Numbered from the stretch's first letter, positions 46,574 through 55,339 are shown. The stretch is DNA of 64,000 bases from Thermomonospora catenispora (GCF_006363815.1 NZ_RRYT01000001.1:85531-149530); one strand, 5' to 3'. Notes: a model not told the origin generated them from the sequence alone. Program-made: numbers and translations.

Positions 46574-47473
46574 TCAGCGCTCGGCGAAGACCTCCTCCAC
46601 GGAGGCCGCGGTCACGGCGCGCCGCGTCCAGCGGGTGAGCTGCTCGGGGTCGGTGCACTCCCCGATCCGCCGGCGAACCGCCTCGGTCACCTCGAAGCCC
46701 CGCTCCTCCAGCACCACCAGCAGGCCCTCCGCCTTGCCCTCGACCCGGCCCTCGGCCCGGCCCTCGACCCGGCCCTCGGCCCGTCCTTCGGCGATGAACC
46801 GACGGGCGAAGTCGCTTTTGTACTCATAAGGCTTCGTCAACACCAGCGCCTCCAGCTCCTGCCGTGCGGCTCGAGAGATTTTCCCCATGACGTAGTCGAA
46901 GTACAGTTTGGCCTGCTCGGGCTCGAGGGTGTCGATGCCTTTGAGCATGGCGTGGAAGATCTGTTCCCGGTCCGGGCCGTCGGCATGTCCGAGCGCGGAC
47001 AGGACGGCGAGTTCGGGAGTGCGGGCGGCGCGGGCGGGATCGGTGACCGGGGGGATCATGTCCGGGGCGACGGCCAGGGGCGTGACGCCCCAGCCGGGAC
47101 CGCAGTCGATGGGCCGGGCCGCCCAGGCCGCGACGGCGCTGTCGGGACAGACGACCAGGAGCGCGGTGGGGCAGCGCTCGCGCTTGCGGACGGCGGCCAG
47201 ATAGACCGGCCAGGACCAGCGTTTGCCGTCCTTGGGGTCCTGCTGCACCTCGATGACGACCGACATCACCGGGCGGCCCGCGGAGCGGAAGGTGATCACC
47301 AGATCGGCGAAGAACTCGGCGACGGTGTGCTGGGTCAGGGTGTCCGAAGCGGTCGAGACGGCATCGAATTCCGGAAAAGGGACGGACAGTACCTCCGTCA
47401 TTAATTCGGCCGCCAGCGCAGGGCGCTCGCGGAACAGCTCGATGGGTATCTCGTGGTCACGGGTGGGGGTCAT
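46574..47473 (-). CDS. Rpn-like PD-(D/E)XK nuclease family protein
   Basis: 299 residues, of a family common in actinomycetes and related to Rpn/transposase-associated nucleases. Seen: HEIPIELFRERPALAAELMTEV at the start, ADLVITFR...PVMSVVIEVQQDPKDGKRWSWPVYLAAVRKR with the D...E-x-Q nuclease core (about 56-92), CPTALLVVCPD, LAVLSALGH and YEYKSDFARRFIAEG. A run of EGR/EGK units (about 228-246) is encoded by 12-base repeats. ATG 47473 lacks a Shine-Dalgarno; TATCGT 8 bases upstream could be the -10 of a leaderless mRNA. Nuclease activity is inferred. Confidence 0.75.
   Translation of the reverse strand: MTPTRDHEIPIELFRERPALAAELMTEVLSVPFPEFDAVSTASDTLTQHTVAEFFADLVITFRSAGRPVMSVVIEVQQDPKDGKRWSWPVYLAAVRKRERCPTALLVVCPDSAVAAWAARPIDCGPGWGVTPLAVAPDMIPPVTDPARAARTPELAVLSALGHADGPDREQIFHAMLKGIDTLEPEQAKLYFDYVMGKISRAARQELEALVLTKPYEYKSDFARRFIAEGRAEGRVEGRAEGRVEGKAEGLLVVLEERGFEVTEAVRRRIGECTDPEQLTRWTRRAVTAASVEEVFAER
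46737..46784. repeat. 12-base tandem repeat inside the Rpn-like gene
   Basis: Four units of CCCTCGRCCCGG (46737-46748, 46749-46760, 46761-46772, 46773-46784), alternating A and G at one position to give a 24-base period, plus a degenerate fifth unit. They encode alternating EGRV/EGRA. Copy number could vary between strains by slippage. Confidence 0.8.
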
Positions 47474-47641
47474 GATCTGGAACGATAAAGCACCTTGCAC
47501 ACGCGTTCAGAGGTTTTCTGAAATCGACCAAAAAAGAGCCAAACAATGCCCCCACCAGTGGACGAAATCGACATTTCCCGGATGGGGGTTGATCGGCGCG
47601 GGACGGGTCGCCACGCTGTGAGGGCGGGGAGAGGAGGGCCG

Positions 47642-48094
47642 ATGCGGTACGCGGTGGACGTGACGGCCGTCTCACAGGCCCCGGCCGAGGTGTTGTTCCG
47701 GCACGTGGCGGTGGCGGGCGCCTGGTCGGTGTGGAGCGGGCTGCCGGTCACGGCGGTGCGGGAACGGCCGGGGGTCGGGATCGGCGACGGAGTGGGAGCC
47801 GTGCGGCGGATGGGGCCGGCGCGGGAGGAGACCGTGCTGTACGACCCGCCCCGGCACATCGCCTACCGGATGCTGGCCGGCCTGCCCCTGGACGACTACC
47901 GGGCGGATGTGACGTTCGAGCCCCGGGAGGGCGGCGGGACGACCGTGCGGTGGCGGGCGCGGTTCGCGGCCCGGATCCCGGGGACGGGGGCGTTGTCGCG
48001 GGCGATGATGGACCGCGTGCTGTCGCGCTTCGCCCGCAACCTGGCGGCCCACGCCGAGGAGTGCCGGGCGGGGTGCCCGGCGCATGCGGGCTGA
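47642..48094 (+). CDS. SRPBCC family protein (polyketide cyclase/dehydrase-like)
   Basis: 150 residues with the START-like fold: VDVTAVSQAPAEVLFRHVAVAGAWSVWSGLP at the start, GDGVGAVRRMGPAREETVLYDPPRHIAYRML in the middle, and a long C-terminal helix ALSRAMMDRVLSRFARNLAAHAEECRAG. Such proteins bind small hydrophobic ligands. ATG 47642 with GGAGAGGAGG. Monocistronic. No specific ligand or pathway is indicated by the neighbours. Confidence 0.82.
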   Translation: MRYAVDVTAVSQAPAEVLFRHVAVAGAWSVWSGLPVTAVRERPGVGIGDGVGAVRRMGPAREETVLYDPPRHIAYRMLAGLPLDDYRADVTFEPREGGGTTVRWRARFAARIPGTGALSRAMMDRVLSRFARNLAAHAEECRAGCPAHAG

Positions 48095-48178
48095 CGTCCG
48101 GGCGTCGATCGGCTCACGGAGACCGGGCCCGCGCGGGCGACCGGGACGTCCGGACGCGCCGGAACGAGGGCGACCGGG

Positions 48179-49300
48179 TCAACCGTCCGCCGGGCCGATC
48201 GTCCAGTCCACGCCGTGGGGGACGAGCGAGGCCAGGAAATCGGCCGGGTCGAACGCCTGGGCGGGGACGAGCACGCCGGGCCCGGGCGGGTCGGCGACGA
48301 GCCGGCGGGCGGCCTCGACGGCGATCACCGCCGTGGTGCCGTAGGTGTCCCGGCCCCGGATCACGCCGCGGAGCATCCGGCCGGTGACGCCGGCGGCCTC
48401 CACGACGTAGGTGAAGCGCTGGGCGCGACGGTCCTCCTCGGCCGGTCCGGCGGGCAGGGCGTCGATGGTCTCCGGCGGGAGCGGGGTGCTCAGCCGGGCG
48501 GTCAGCGTCGCCTCGGCCAACCCTTCGACGCACCGGACGTTCACATGCCGGGGGATCGTGACGACCTCGGGAAGGGGGAAGCGCACCACGGGGACGGGGG
48601 CCGCATCGCCGGGCAGCCGCACGGAGGTCCGCCGTGCCGGCGCGCCCGACCGCCAGTCGCCGTCCCGGTAGGCGAGGCCGCCGGAGCCGATGACCTTCAG
48701 GCTCGCCAGCGCGCTGCGCAGCGAGCCTCGGGAGGGGGTCCCGCCGCCGGTGATGCGGTGGACGCTGAAGATCTCCTCCACCGGTTCGGCGAGCCGCTCG
48801 GCGAGCAGGCGGGCGAGCAGGTCCACGGGCACGCAGCCGTCGGTGGCCGCCGGGACGACGCCGACCCCGGCGCGCTCGGCCCGCGCCCCGAGGGTGTCGA
48901 AGACCCGTTTGATGTGGAGCTGCTCGCCGGAGGTGTCGACGTAGTGGCAGCCCGCCGAGACGGCGGCGTCGGCCACGGTCCCGCCCGAGACGGTGAACGG
49001 GCCGGCGCAGTTGATCACCGCGGCGCAGCCGTCGAAGGCGGCCGTCAGCGCCGCATGGTCGGCGGCATCGGCCACCCGGACCTCGATGCCGCCGTCCTCG
49101 GACGGCCCCGGCGCGTCGGAGGGTCCGCCCGGCCGCGCCGCCGGCCCCGCGGCGGCCGGGACGGCGGCGAGCCGTGCGGCGGTCCGGGCGAGGCGTTCGC
49201 CGTCACGCCCCACCAGCACCACGGGGGCGCCGCGGCGGACGAGTTCGGCCAGGACGAGTCCCGCCTGATATCCGGTGGCCCCATAGACGGCGATCTTCAT
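48179..49300 (-). CDS. Saccharopine dehydrogenase-like NAD(P)-binding protein
   Basis: 373 residues with an N-terminal Rossmann fold (KIAVYGATGYQAGLVLAELVRRG, 2-24; LVGRDGERL), VINCAGPFTVSGGTVADAAVSAGCHYVDTSGE, a trans-acting enoyl-reductase/saccharopine dehydrogenase motif, and a C-terminal domain with RDTYGTTAVIAVEAARRL. A Pro/Ala/Gly-rich insertion lies near 48-68. ATG 49300 with GGGAG. Divergent from an AraC regulator gene that may control it; exact substrate is unknown. Confidence 0.83.
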   Translation of the reverse strand: MKIAVYGATGYQAGLVLAELVRRGAPVVLVGRDGERLARTAARLAAVPAAAGPAARPGGPSDAPGPSEDGGIEVRVADAADHAALTAAFDGCAAVINCAGPFTVSGGTVADAAVSAGCHYVDTSGEQLHIKRVFDTLGARAERAGVGVVPAATDGCVPVDLLARLLAERLAEPVEEIFSVHRITGGGTPSRGSLRSALASLKVIGSGGLAYRDGDWRSGAPARRTSVRLPGDAAPVPVVRFPLPEVVTIPRHVNVRCVEGLAEATLTARLSTPLPPETIDALPAGPAEEDRRAQRFTYVVEAAGVTGRMLRGVIRGRDTYGTTAVIAVEAARRLVADPPGPGVLVPAQAFDPADFLASLVPHGVDWTIGPADG

Positions 49301-49419
49301 ATCGGTCTCCCGCGCTTCCGTGGGTACGGTGTGATCGCCACCGTAGGAAGCGCACCGGAAGACCCTCGATACCTGATCGGCTCGCCCGTGTGCGCGATCG
49401 TCTCCCCTGGGCCGCTTCG

Positions 49420-50418
49420 ATGGACGTGCTCTCGGATGTGATCACTGCGGCGCGGGCCGGCCGGCCCCACGCGGCACGGGTGCTGCGGCCGGTCCCCTTC
49501 GGCAGGTCGTTCCCCGCGATGGAGGGGGGCGGGGTTCCATGTCGTGCTCCGGGGCGGGTGCCTGCTGTTCCCGCCGCACGGCGACGATCCGATCCCGCTG
49601 CGCACGGGAGATGTGGCGTTCCTGCCGCACGGCTCCGCGCACGGGCTGGCCGACGGCCCGTCCACCCCGCGGCCCGCGGCGCCGACGCCTCGGGCGGAGA
49701 CGCCGCCGACCCGCAGGCCGCGATCCTGTTGTGCGGGGCGTATCTGCTCGACCGGTCCCGGATGCACCCGCTGCTGGCCGAACTGCCCGAGATCATCCAT
49801 CTGCCGGCGCGGGTCGGGCGGCATCCGGTGCTGCGCGGCGCGATCGAACTGCTCGGCGCGGAGCTGGACGGGGCGCCGCGCCCGGGGGCCGACGCCGCCG
49901 TCTCCGCCCTGCTCGATCTGCTGCTGCTGCTCCACATCCTGCGGGCCTGGCTGCAGGAACGGTCCGCGGCGAGCGAGGACGACGGCTGGAGCGCGGCCCT
50001 GCGCGATCCGGCCGTCGCCTCCGCCCTGCGCGCCGTTCACGGGGATCCGGCCCATCCGTGGACGGTGGGCGAACTGGCCGGGGTGGCGGGACTGTCCCGG
50101 GCGGCGTTCGCCAGGCGGTTCACCGCCCTGGTGGGGCGTCCGCCGCTGACCTATCTCACCTGGTGGCGGATGACGATCGCCGCCCGGCTGCTGCGCACCA
50201 CCGATCTGCCGCACGCCGCCATCGCCCGGAAGATCGGATACGCCTCCGAGCACGCGTTCGCCAACGCCTTCAAACGCGAGTTCACGATGCCGCCCGGCGC
50301 CTACCGGCGGAGCGGGCCGGGCCGCTCCTCGTCCGCGTCGCCCCCGCCCGCCGAGATCACGGACTCGGAGAGGCCGCCGGGCGGAGAGCGGAGACCCGTG
50401 GAGGGAACGACACGGTGA
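49420..50418 (+). CDS. AraC family regulator with two compensating frameshifts in its N-terminal domain
   Basis: 332 residues as read. The C-terminal HTH is intact: WTVGELAGVAGLSRAAFARRFTALVGRPPLTYLTWWRM and HAAIARKIGYASEHAFANAFKREFTMPPGAYRR (about 210-300). The N-terminal AraC_binding_2/cupin-like domain begins correctly (MDVLSDVITAARAGRPHAARVLRP) but from about 49530 to 49650-49690 the true cupin sequence (FHVVLRGGCLLFPPHGDD, GDVAFLPHGSAHGLAD) is found in the +1 frame. The main frame there reads a Cys/Arg/Pro-rich nonsense segment. An extra G in GGGG near 49530 and a one-base loss later would explain it. Possibly a sequencing error or a decayed ligand domain. Confidence 0.7.
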   Translation: MDVLSDVITAARAGRPHAARVLRPVPFGRSFPAMEGGGVPCRAPGRVPAVPAARRRSDPAAHGRCGVPAARLRARAGRRPVHPAARGADASGGDAADPQAAILLCGAYLLDRSRMHPLLAELPEIIHLPARVGRHPVLRGAIELLGAELDGAPRPGADAAVSALLDLLLLLHILRAWLQERSAASEDDGWSAALRDPAVASALRAVHGDPAHPWTVGELAGVAGLSRAAFARRFTALVGRPPLTYLTWWRMTIAARLLRTTDLPHAAIARKIGYASEHAFANAFKREFTMPPGAYRRSGPGRSSSASPPPAEITDSERPPGGERRPVEGTTR

Positions 50419-50495
50419 CCGTCCGGGCGGGCCGCCCGGACGGACGGTCGGGCCGGGCCGCGACGGCCTGCGCCGGTCCGTGACGGGCCGGGCCG

Positions 50496-51125
50496 TCAGA
50501 CCAGGCGGCGGGCGGCGGCCCAGCGGGACAGCTCGTGGCGGTTGGACAGCTGGAGCTTGCGCAGCACGCTGGAGACGTGGGTCTCCACGGTCTTGACGGA
50601 GATGAACAGCTCCTTGGCGATCTCCTTGTAGGCGTAACCGCGGGCGATCAGCCGCAGCACCTCGCGTTCCCGCTGGGTGAGCTGGTCCAGCTCGGGGTCC
50701 GCCGGAGGGGCGCCGGAGGCGGCGAACGCGTCCAGCACGAAGCCCGCCAGCCGCGGTGAGAACACCGCGTCCCCCTCCGCCACCCGCTCGATCGCATCCG
50801 TCAGCTCGGGCCCGGAGATGGTCTTGGTGACATAGCCGCGGGCCCCGCCGCGCACCACCCCGATCACGTCCTCGGCGGCGTCCGACACCGACAGGGCCAG
50901 GAAGCGGGACGGCACGTTGCCGTGCAGGCGGCGCAGCACCTCCAGGCCGCCGCCGCCCGGCAGGTGCACGTCCAGCAGGACCACGTCGGGCCGGGTGGCG
51001 GTGATGACCCGGATCGCCTCGTCGACGTCACCGGCCTCGCCGACGACCTCGACGCCGTCGCCGAGCTCGGCCTTGACCCCGGTGCGGAACATCTGATGGT
51101 CGTCGACCAGCACCACTGTCGTCAT
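50496..51125 (-). CDS. LuxR-type (NarL family) response regulator
   Basis: 209 residues. Receiver domain with VLVDDHQMFRTGV, phospho-acceptor Asp52 in VVLLDVHLPGGGG, LALSVSD and GYVTKTI (Lys switch); C-terminal HTH LTQREREVLRLIARGYAYKEIAKELFISVKTVETHVSSVLRKLQLSNRHEL. ATG 51125 overlaps the stop of the upstream histidine kinase (ATGA at 51122-51125), so the two form a coupled two-component pair. Confidence 0.94.
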   Translation of the reverse strand: MTTVVLVDDHQMFRTGVKAELGDGVEVVGEAGDVDEAIRVITATRPDVVLLDVHLPGGGGLEVLRRLHGNVPSRFLALSVSDAAEDVIGVVRGGARGYVTKTISGPELTDAIERVAEGDAVFSPRLAGFVLDAFAASGAPPADPELDQLTQREREVLRLIARGYAYKEIAKELFISVKTVETHVSSVLRKLQLSNRHELSRWAAARRLV

Positions 51126-52327
51126 CTCTGGCGGCTCGCATTCCTCGTGATCTCCAGGCGGACCTCGGTGCCCTCGCCGGGCGCGGTGCGCACGGTGGCC
51201 CTGCCGCCGTTGCGCTCCATGCGCCCGATGATGGAGCCCCGCACCCCCATCCTGTCCTGCGGCACGGCGTCCATGTCGAACCCCTTGCCCCGGTCCCGCA
51301 CGAACACCGCCACCTCGTCCCCTTCGACCTCGGCGTACACCGACACCGAGGGGGCCTCGGAGTACTTGGCGGCGTTCACCATGGCCTCCCGGGCGGCCTG
51401 CAGCGTCGCGACCAGGCGGGGCTCCAGCGGGCAGTCCCCCACGCACACCACCTCGATCGGGACGCCGTGGGCGTCCTCCACCTCCCCGGCGACCTCCCGG
51501 ACGGCGGCCGCGAACGTCTGATCGGGCCGGTCCTCGGGCTGGTAGAGCCAGTTCCGCAGGGTGCGCTCCTGGGAGCGGGCCAGCCGCTGCACCTCGCGGG
51601 GGTCGTGGGCGTTGCGCTGGATCAGGGTGAGGGTGTGCAGCACCGAGTCGTGGATGTGGGCGGCCAGCTCGGCGCGCTCCTGGGAGCGGATCCGCTCGCT
51701 GCGCTCGGCGTCCAGGGCCTGCCACAGCCGCACCACCCACGGGGTGGCGATCACCGCCAGCCCGGTGGCGATCACGGCGGTGGCGATCAGCACCTCGCGG
51801 ATCTGGTCGGCCTGCACGTTCTGCACCAGGAACCCGGCGATGCCGCCGATCACCAGGGCCAGCCCGAGCAGGCTGCGCAGCCACAGCCGGCGCAGCGGGA
51901 CGGTGGTGGTCCGCACCCAGCGCTGCCGCTGTTCGCGTTCGGCCTGCTGCCACAGGATGGCGACGCCGATCCCGCCGATCAGCAGCGGCCACAGCGCGGC
52001 CTGAGCCAGCCCGCTGGTCCACGAGACCAGGCAGACCCCGATGGCGAGCGCCTTGTAGGCCAGCAGCTGCCCCCAGTCGCGGTGGCGCCGGACGTCCGCC
52101 CCCTCGCGTTCGGGGACCAGCGCCCACAGCGCCGCGTACGCGCTCACGCCCAGACCGCCGGCCCCCATCAGCAGGACGAACGCCACCCGGACGATCATCA
52201 CGTCCAGTCCGAGATGGTCGGCCAGCCCGCAGCAGACTCCGCCGATCAGCCGCCGGTCGCCGCGTTCCAGCCGGGGAGCGGCCGGGACGGCGTCGCCGGA
52301 GGAGGGCTCGGCCATGGTGGAGGTCAT
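51122..52327 (-). CDS. PspC-domain histidine kinase
   Basis: 401 residues. N-terminal PspC domain (LERGDRRLIGGVCCGLADHLGLDVMIVRVAFVLL, about 20-53, then a membrane helix), further helices near 90-125 and 150-200, dimerisation box with His226 (ELAAHIHDSVLHTL) and an ATPase domain with EAMVNAAKYSEAP (N-box) and VFVRDRGKGFDMDAVPQDRMGVRGSIIGRM (G-boxes). HisKA_3 type, matching the NarL-family partner gene it overlaps. A divergent PspC membrane protein gene begins 131 bases upstream. Probably senses envelope stress; inferred from PspC. Confidence 0.92.
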   Translation of the reverse strand: MTSTMAEPSSGDAVPAAPRLERGDRRLIGGVCCGLADHLGLDVMIVRVAFVLLMGAGGLGVSAYAALWALVPEREGADVRRHRDWGQLLAYKALAIGVCLVSWTSGLAQAALWPLLIGGIGVAILWQQAEREQRQRWVRTTTVPLRRLWLRSLLGLALVIGGIAGFLVQNVQADQIREVLIATAVIATGLAVIATPWVVRLWQALDAERSERIRSQERAELAAHIHDSVLHTLTLIQRNAHDPREVQRLARSQERTLRNWLYQPEDRPDQTFAAAVREVAGEVEDAHGVPIEVVCVGDCPLEPRLVATLQAAREAMVNAAKYSEAPSVSVYAEVEGDEVAVFVRDRGKGFDMDAVPQDRMGVRGSIIGRMERNGGRATVRTAPGEGTEVRLEITRNASRQR

Positions 52328-52458
52328 GCTCCGATCGTCACATGAACGGGGCCGGGCCGCACCGGGGCCGTTCCCTGATCTCGGCCGGCCGGGGCTCAGG
52401 GTCGGGTCAGGGAGGTCCCCGATACCGGGGACGGGGCCCGGGACGCGACGATGGTGGC

Positions 52459-53739
52459 ATGGCCGAGGAGCGGTACGTCAGGCTGGCGCGTCCCGGAGAG
52501 GGTCGGATCGTCGCCGGGGTGTGTGCGGGCCTGGGCGCCCATGTCGGGGTGGACCCGGTGGTGCTGCGGGCGGCGTTCGCGGTGCTGACCCTGGCGGGCG
52601 GGTGGGGCGTCGTCCTGTACGTGACGGCGGCGCTGCTGATGCCGTCCGACCCGCGGCGGAACGCCTCGATCGAACAGATGCTGCGGCGGCGGTACGACGC
52701 CGACACCGTCTTGACGCTCCTCGGCGGGCTGCTGGCGATGTTCACGCTGATCACGGTGATCGGGCACGGCTTCTCCGGGCACGCGCTGGCCGAGGTGACG
52801 GTGTTCGCCCTGGTCGTGCTGGTGGCGCACACCCGCAAGGTCGACTTCGCCGAGGTCGTCCGCTCCCTGCCCGAGCGGCTGCAGGGGCATCCGCTGGAGC
52901 CGGAGCCGCCGACCGTCGACCTCACCAAGTCCGGCACCGAGTCCGGTGCGGAGCCGGGCCGGCTCGAGCCGCTTCCCGAGGAGATGGTCGACCTGGCGCT
53001 GCTCGGCCGCCGGCAGCGCCGGGAGGACGAGGAACGCGAGGAGCGTAGGGAACACCGGCGTGGGGAGCGCGAGGACGCGCCGGCGCGGTCCGCTCCCGCC
53101 GGGAAGCCCGACCGGTGCGGGTCGCGCTCCGCGCTCACCGCCGTGACGCTGGCGGGGGCGACGGCCGCGGCGGCGGGGATGATCCCGGTGGTGAACGCCC
53201 AGGACCCCGGCGGCGCGTACGGGGCGAACATGATGCTGGCCGCCGCGCTCACGGTGGTCGGGCTGGGCCTGCTGGTCGGCGGCTGGGCCGGGCGTCCGCG
53301 CGGGCTCGCGACCGCCGGGACCCTGTTGACGTTGAGCCTGCTGGTCTCGACGGCGGTGGCGGAGGCGCCCAGCGGCACCCGCTACGGGGACGTGCGGTGG
53401 CGTCCCGTGGAGGCCGCCGAGGCAGGGCGGACGTACCGGCTGGCGGTGGGGAGCGGGCGGCTGGACCTGACCGCGCTCCCGCTGGCCGCGGGCTGGCGCA
53501 TCCCGGTGGAGGCCGTGGTCCTGGCCGGGTCGCTGAAGGTGATCGTGCCGGAGGAGGCGCGAGTGGAGGTGAACGGGCGGGTGACGTTCGGGGACCTGAC
53601 CGTGGCGGGCCGGCTCAACGGAGGCCCCGGCGCCAAGGTCTCGACCGTGCTGGAGCCGGTGCGCGCCGTCGCCGACCCGCCGGTGATCGAGCTGCGCATC
53701 CGGGCCCGGATCGCCGACGTGGAGGTGCGGCGTGGCTAG
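52459..53739 (+). CDS. PspC-domain membrane protein with C-terminal adhesin-like beta domain
   Basis: 426 residues. PspC domain at 8-60 (GRIVAGVCAGLGAHVGVDPVVLRAAFAVLTLAGGWGVVLYV), then helices near 85-125, a Glu/Arg-rich cytosolic coil (about 183-220) and three helices between about 228 and 305. The C-terminal 110 residues (YRLAVGSGRLDLTALPLAAGWRIPVEAVVLAGSLKVIVPEEARVEVNGRVTFGDLTV) are a repetitive beta structure like the DUF2154/LiaF C-terminal domain. Divergent from the PspC kinase, so likely part of the same stress system. ATG 52459 has a weak RBS. Confidence 0.82.
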   Translation: MAEERYVRLARPGEGRIVAGVCAGLGAHVGVDPVVLRAAFAVLTLAGGWGVVLYVTAALLMPSDPRRNASIEQMLRRRYDADTVLTLLGGLLAMFTLITVIGHGFSGHALAEVTVFALVVLVAHTRKVDFAEVVRSLPERLQGHPLEPEPPTVDLTKSGTESGAEPGRLEPLPEEMVDLALLGRRQRREDEEREERREHRRGEREDAPARSAPAGKPDRCGSRSALTAVTLAGATAAAAGMIPVVNAQDPGGAYGANMMLAAALTVVGLGLLVGGWAGRPRGLATAGTLLTLSLLVSTAVAEAPSGTRYGDVRWRPVEAAEAGRTYRLAVGSGRLDLTALPLAAGWRIPVEAVVLAGSLKVIVPEEARVEVNGRVTFGDLTVAGRLNGGPGAKVSTVLEPVRAVADPPVIELRIRARIADVEVRRG

Positions 53740-53929
53740 GCGGCGCAGGTTCGACCCCGGTCCCGCGACGGCGGGGCTGTTCTTCCTGGCCGTCGCCGCG
53801 GTGTTCTGGGTCCGCACCGTCTCTCCCGGGGCGGGGCCGCCGCTGGCGGTGCTGGCCGCGGGCACGCTGATCGGACTCGGTCTGGTCGGGGTCGGGTATG
53901 CGGCGAGCCGGGGCCGCCGCGACCTTTGA
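53732..53929 (+). CDS. 65-residue membrane protein coupled to the PspC-LiaF-like gene
   Basis: GTG 53732 overlaps the upstream stop by 8 bases. Basic start VARRRRFDPGPA, then two helices (TAGLFFLAVAAVFWVRT and LAVLAAGTLIGLGLVGVGYAA) and a basic end. The overlap and topology suggest it works with the upstream protein. The family is a short uncharacterised actinobacterial membrane protein. Confidence 0.7.
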   Translation: MARRRRFDPGPATAGLFFLAVAAVFWVRTVSPGAGPPLAVLAAGTLIGLGLVGVGYAASRGRRDL

Positions 53930-53937
53930 CGGAAAAC

Positions 53938-53968
53938 TTGACCTTGAATTTCCTACCAAATGTATGGG
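53938..53968 (+). promoter_or_regulatory. Possible promoter of the dicarboxylate symporter
   Basis: TTGACC (53938-53943) and TATGGG (53963-53968), 19 bases apart, lie in the only AT-rich patch between the genes (about 53930-53975). A start near 53975 would leave a 30-base leader. Confidence 0.35.
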
Positions 53969-54004
53969 AATCTCCGGGGGAGGCACGCCCCACAGGAGGC
54001 CCTC

Positions 54005-55339
54005 GTGAGCATCGTCCGCAAGCTCGCCGCCGTGCCGTTCTGGCAGCAGGTCCTGCTCGCCCTGGTGCTCGGCACCGCCGTCGGCGCCCTGATCTACAAC
54101 GTCGGTTCCGAGGACGTCGTCGAGGACTGGCTGGACCCCTTCGGCGGCGTCTACGTCAATCTGCTCAAGCTGATCGTGCTGCCGCTGGTGTTCAGCGCGA
54201 TCGTGGTCAGCCTGGGACGGCTGCGCCGCATCGGCGGCGTCGCCCGGCTGACCGCCAAGACCATCGGCTGGTTCGTCATCACCTCCACCGTGGCGGTGGC
54301 CATCGGCCTGGTGGTCGGGCTGCTGATCCGGCCCGGCGACGGGGTCGGCGACCTGTCCGCGGAGCAGGTGGACGCCAAGGAGGTCACCTGGACCCAGGTG
54401 CTCGGCAACCTGGTCCCGGGCAACCCGGTGCAGGCCATGTCCGAGGGCAACGTGCTCGGCGTGGTGTTCTTCGCCGGCCTGTTCGGGGCGGCGCTGGTGA
54501 CGCTCGGCGAACGCGGACGGCGGCTGAGCGAGCTGTTCGAGGAGCTGTACCTGGTCGCCCAGAAGCTGGTGTGGTGGGTGGTGCGCCTGGCGCCGATCGG
54601 GTCGTTCTTCCTGATCGCGTCGGTGGTGGCCACCTACGGCCCCGGGTCGCTGGCGCCGCTGGCGAAGTTCACCGGAGCGCTCTATCTGGCCGCGGCGGTG
54701 ATGCTGCTGGCCGGCTACCCGCTGCTGCTGGCGGTCTTCGCGCGGGTGTCGCCGGTGAAGTTCCTGCGCAACTCCTGGCCCGCGCTGCAGTTCGCGTTCG
54801 TGTCGGCGTCCTCGCTGGCCACGCTGCCCATCTCGCAGCGGGTCTCGATCGAGCGCAACGGCGTGCAGCCGGAGTACACGGCGTTCGCCCAGCCGCTGGG
54901 GGCGACGGTCAAGTTCGACGGCTGCGGGGCGATCTATCCGGCGCTGGCGGCGCTGTTCGTGTCCCAGTACACCGGGACCGCCCTGGGCTGGACCGACTTC
55001 GCGCTGATCGCGGTGGCGGCGGTGATCGGCCAGCTCGGCATCGGCGGCACCCCGGGTCCGGCGCTGGTGGCGTTGACGCTCACGCTGACCACGGTGGGCC
55101 TGCCGCTGGAGGCGATCGGATACCTGCTCGCCGTGGACCGCGTCCTCGACATGGCCCGCACCACCGTGAACGTGGCCGGCCAGCTCGCGGTGCCGGTGCT
55201 GGTGGCCCGCTCCGAGGGGATCTTGGACAAGGAGGTGTTCGACCGTCCGCCGGTCGACATCACCGCCGCCCCCGCGACGGAGGAGGCCCCGGCGGAGGAG
55301 AGGGCCGCGGAGCAGGAGCCGCAGCCGGTTCAGGGCTGA
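54005..55339 (+). CDS. Dicarboxylate/amino acid:cation symporter (DAACS family)
   Basis: Imports glutamate, aspartate or C4-dicarboxylates with H+ or Na+. Seen: LLKLIVLPLVFSAIVVSLGRL, VVFFAGLFGAALVTLGERG, a variant of the HP1 serine-rich loop SASSLATLPISQR (about 284-296), GATVKFDGCGAIYPALAALFVSQ (NMDGT-type motif altered to KFDGC) and GTPGPALVALTLTLTTVGLPLEAIGYLLAVDRVLDMARTTVNVAGQ. 444 residues. GTG 54005 with AGGAGG. A Glu/Ala tail ends the protein. The altered NMDGT motif hints at changed substrate or cation coupling. Confidence 0.9.
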   Translation: MSIVRKLAAVPFWQQVLLALVLGTAVGALIYNVGSEDVVEDWLDPFGGVYVNLLKLIVLPLVFSAIVVSLGRLRRIGGVARLTAKTIGWFVITSTVAVAIGLVVGLLIRPGDGVGDLSAEQVDAKEVTWTQVLGNLVPGNPVQAMSEGNVLGVVFFAGLFGAALVTLGERGRRLSELFEELYLVAQKLVWWVVRLAPIGSFFLIASVVATYGPGSLAPLAKFTGALYLAAAVMLLAGYPLLLAVFARVSPVKFLRNSWPALQFAFVSASSLATLPISQRVSIERNGVQPEYTAFAQPLGATVKFDGCGAIYPALAALFVSQYTGTALGWTDFALIAVAAVIGQLGIGGTPGPALVALTLTLTTVGLPLEAIGYLLAVDRVLDMARTTVNVAGQLAVPVLVARSEGILDKEVFDRPPVDITAAPATEEAPAEERAAEQEPQPVQG

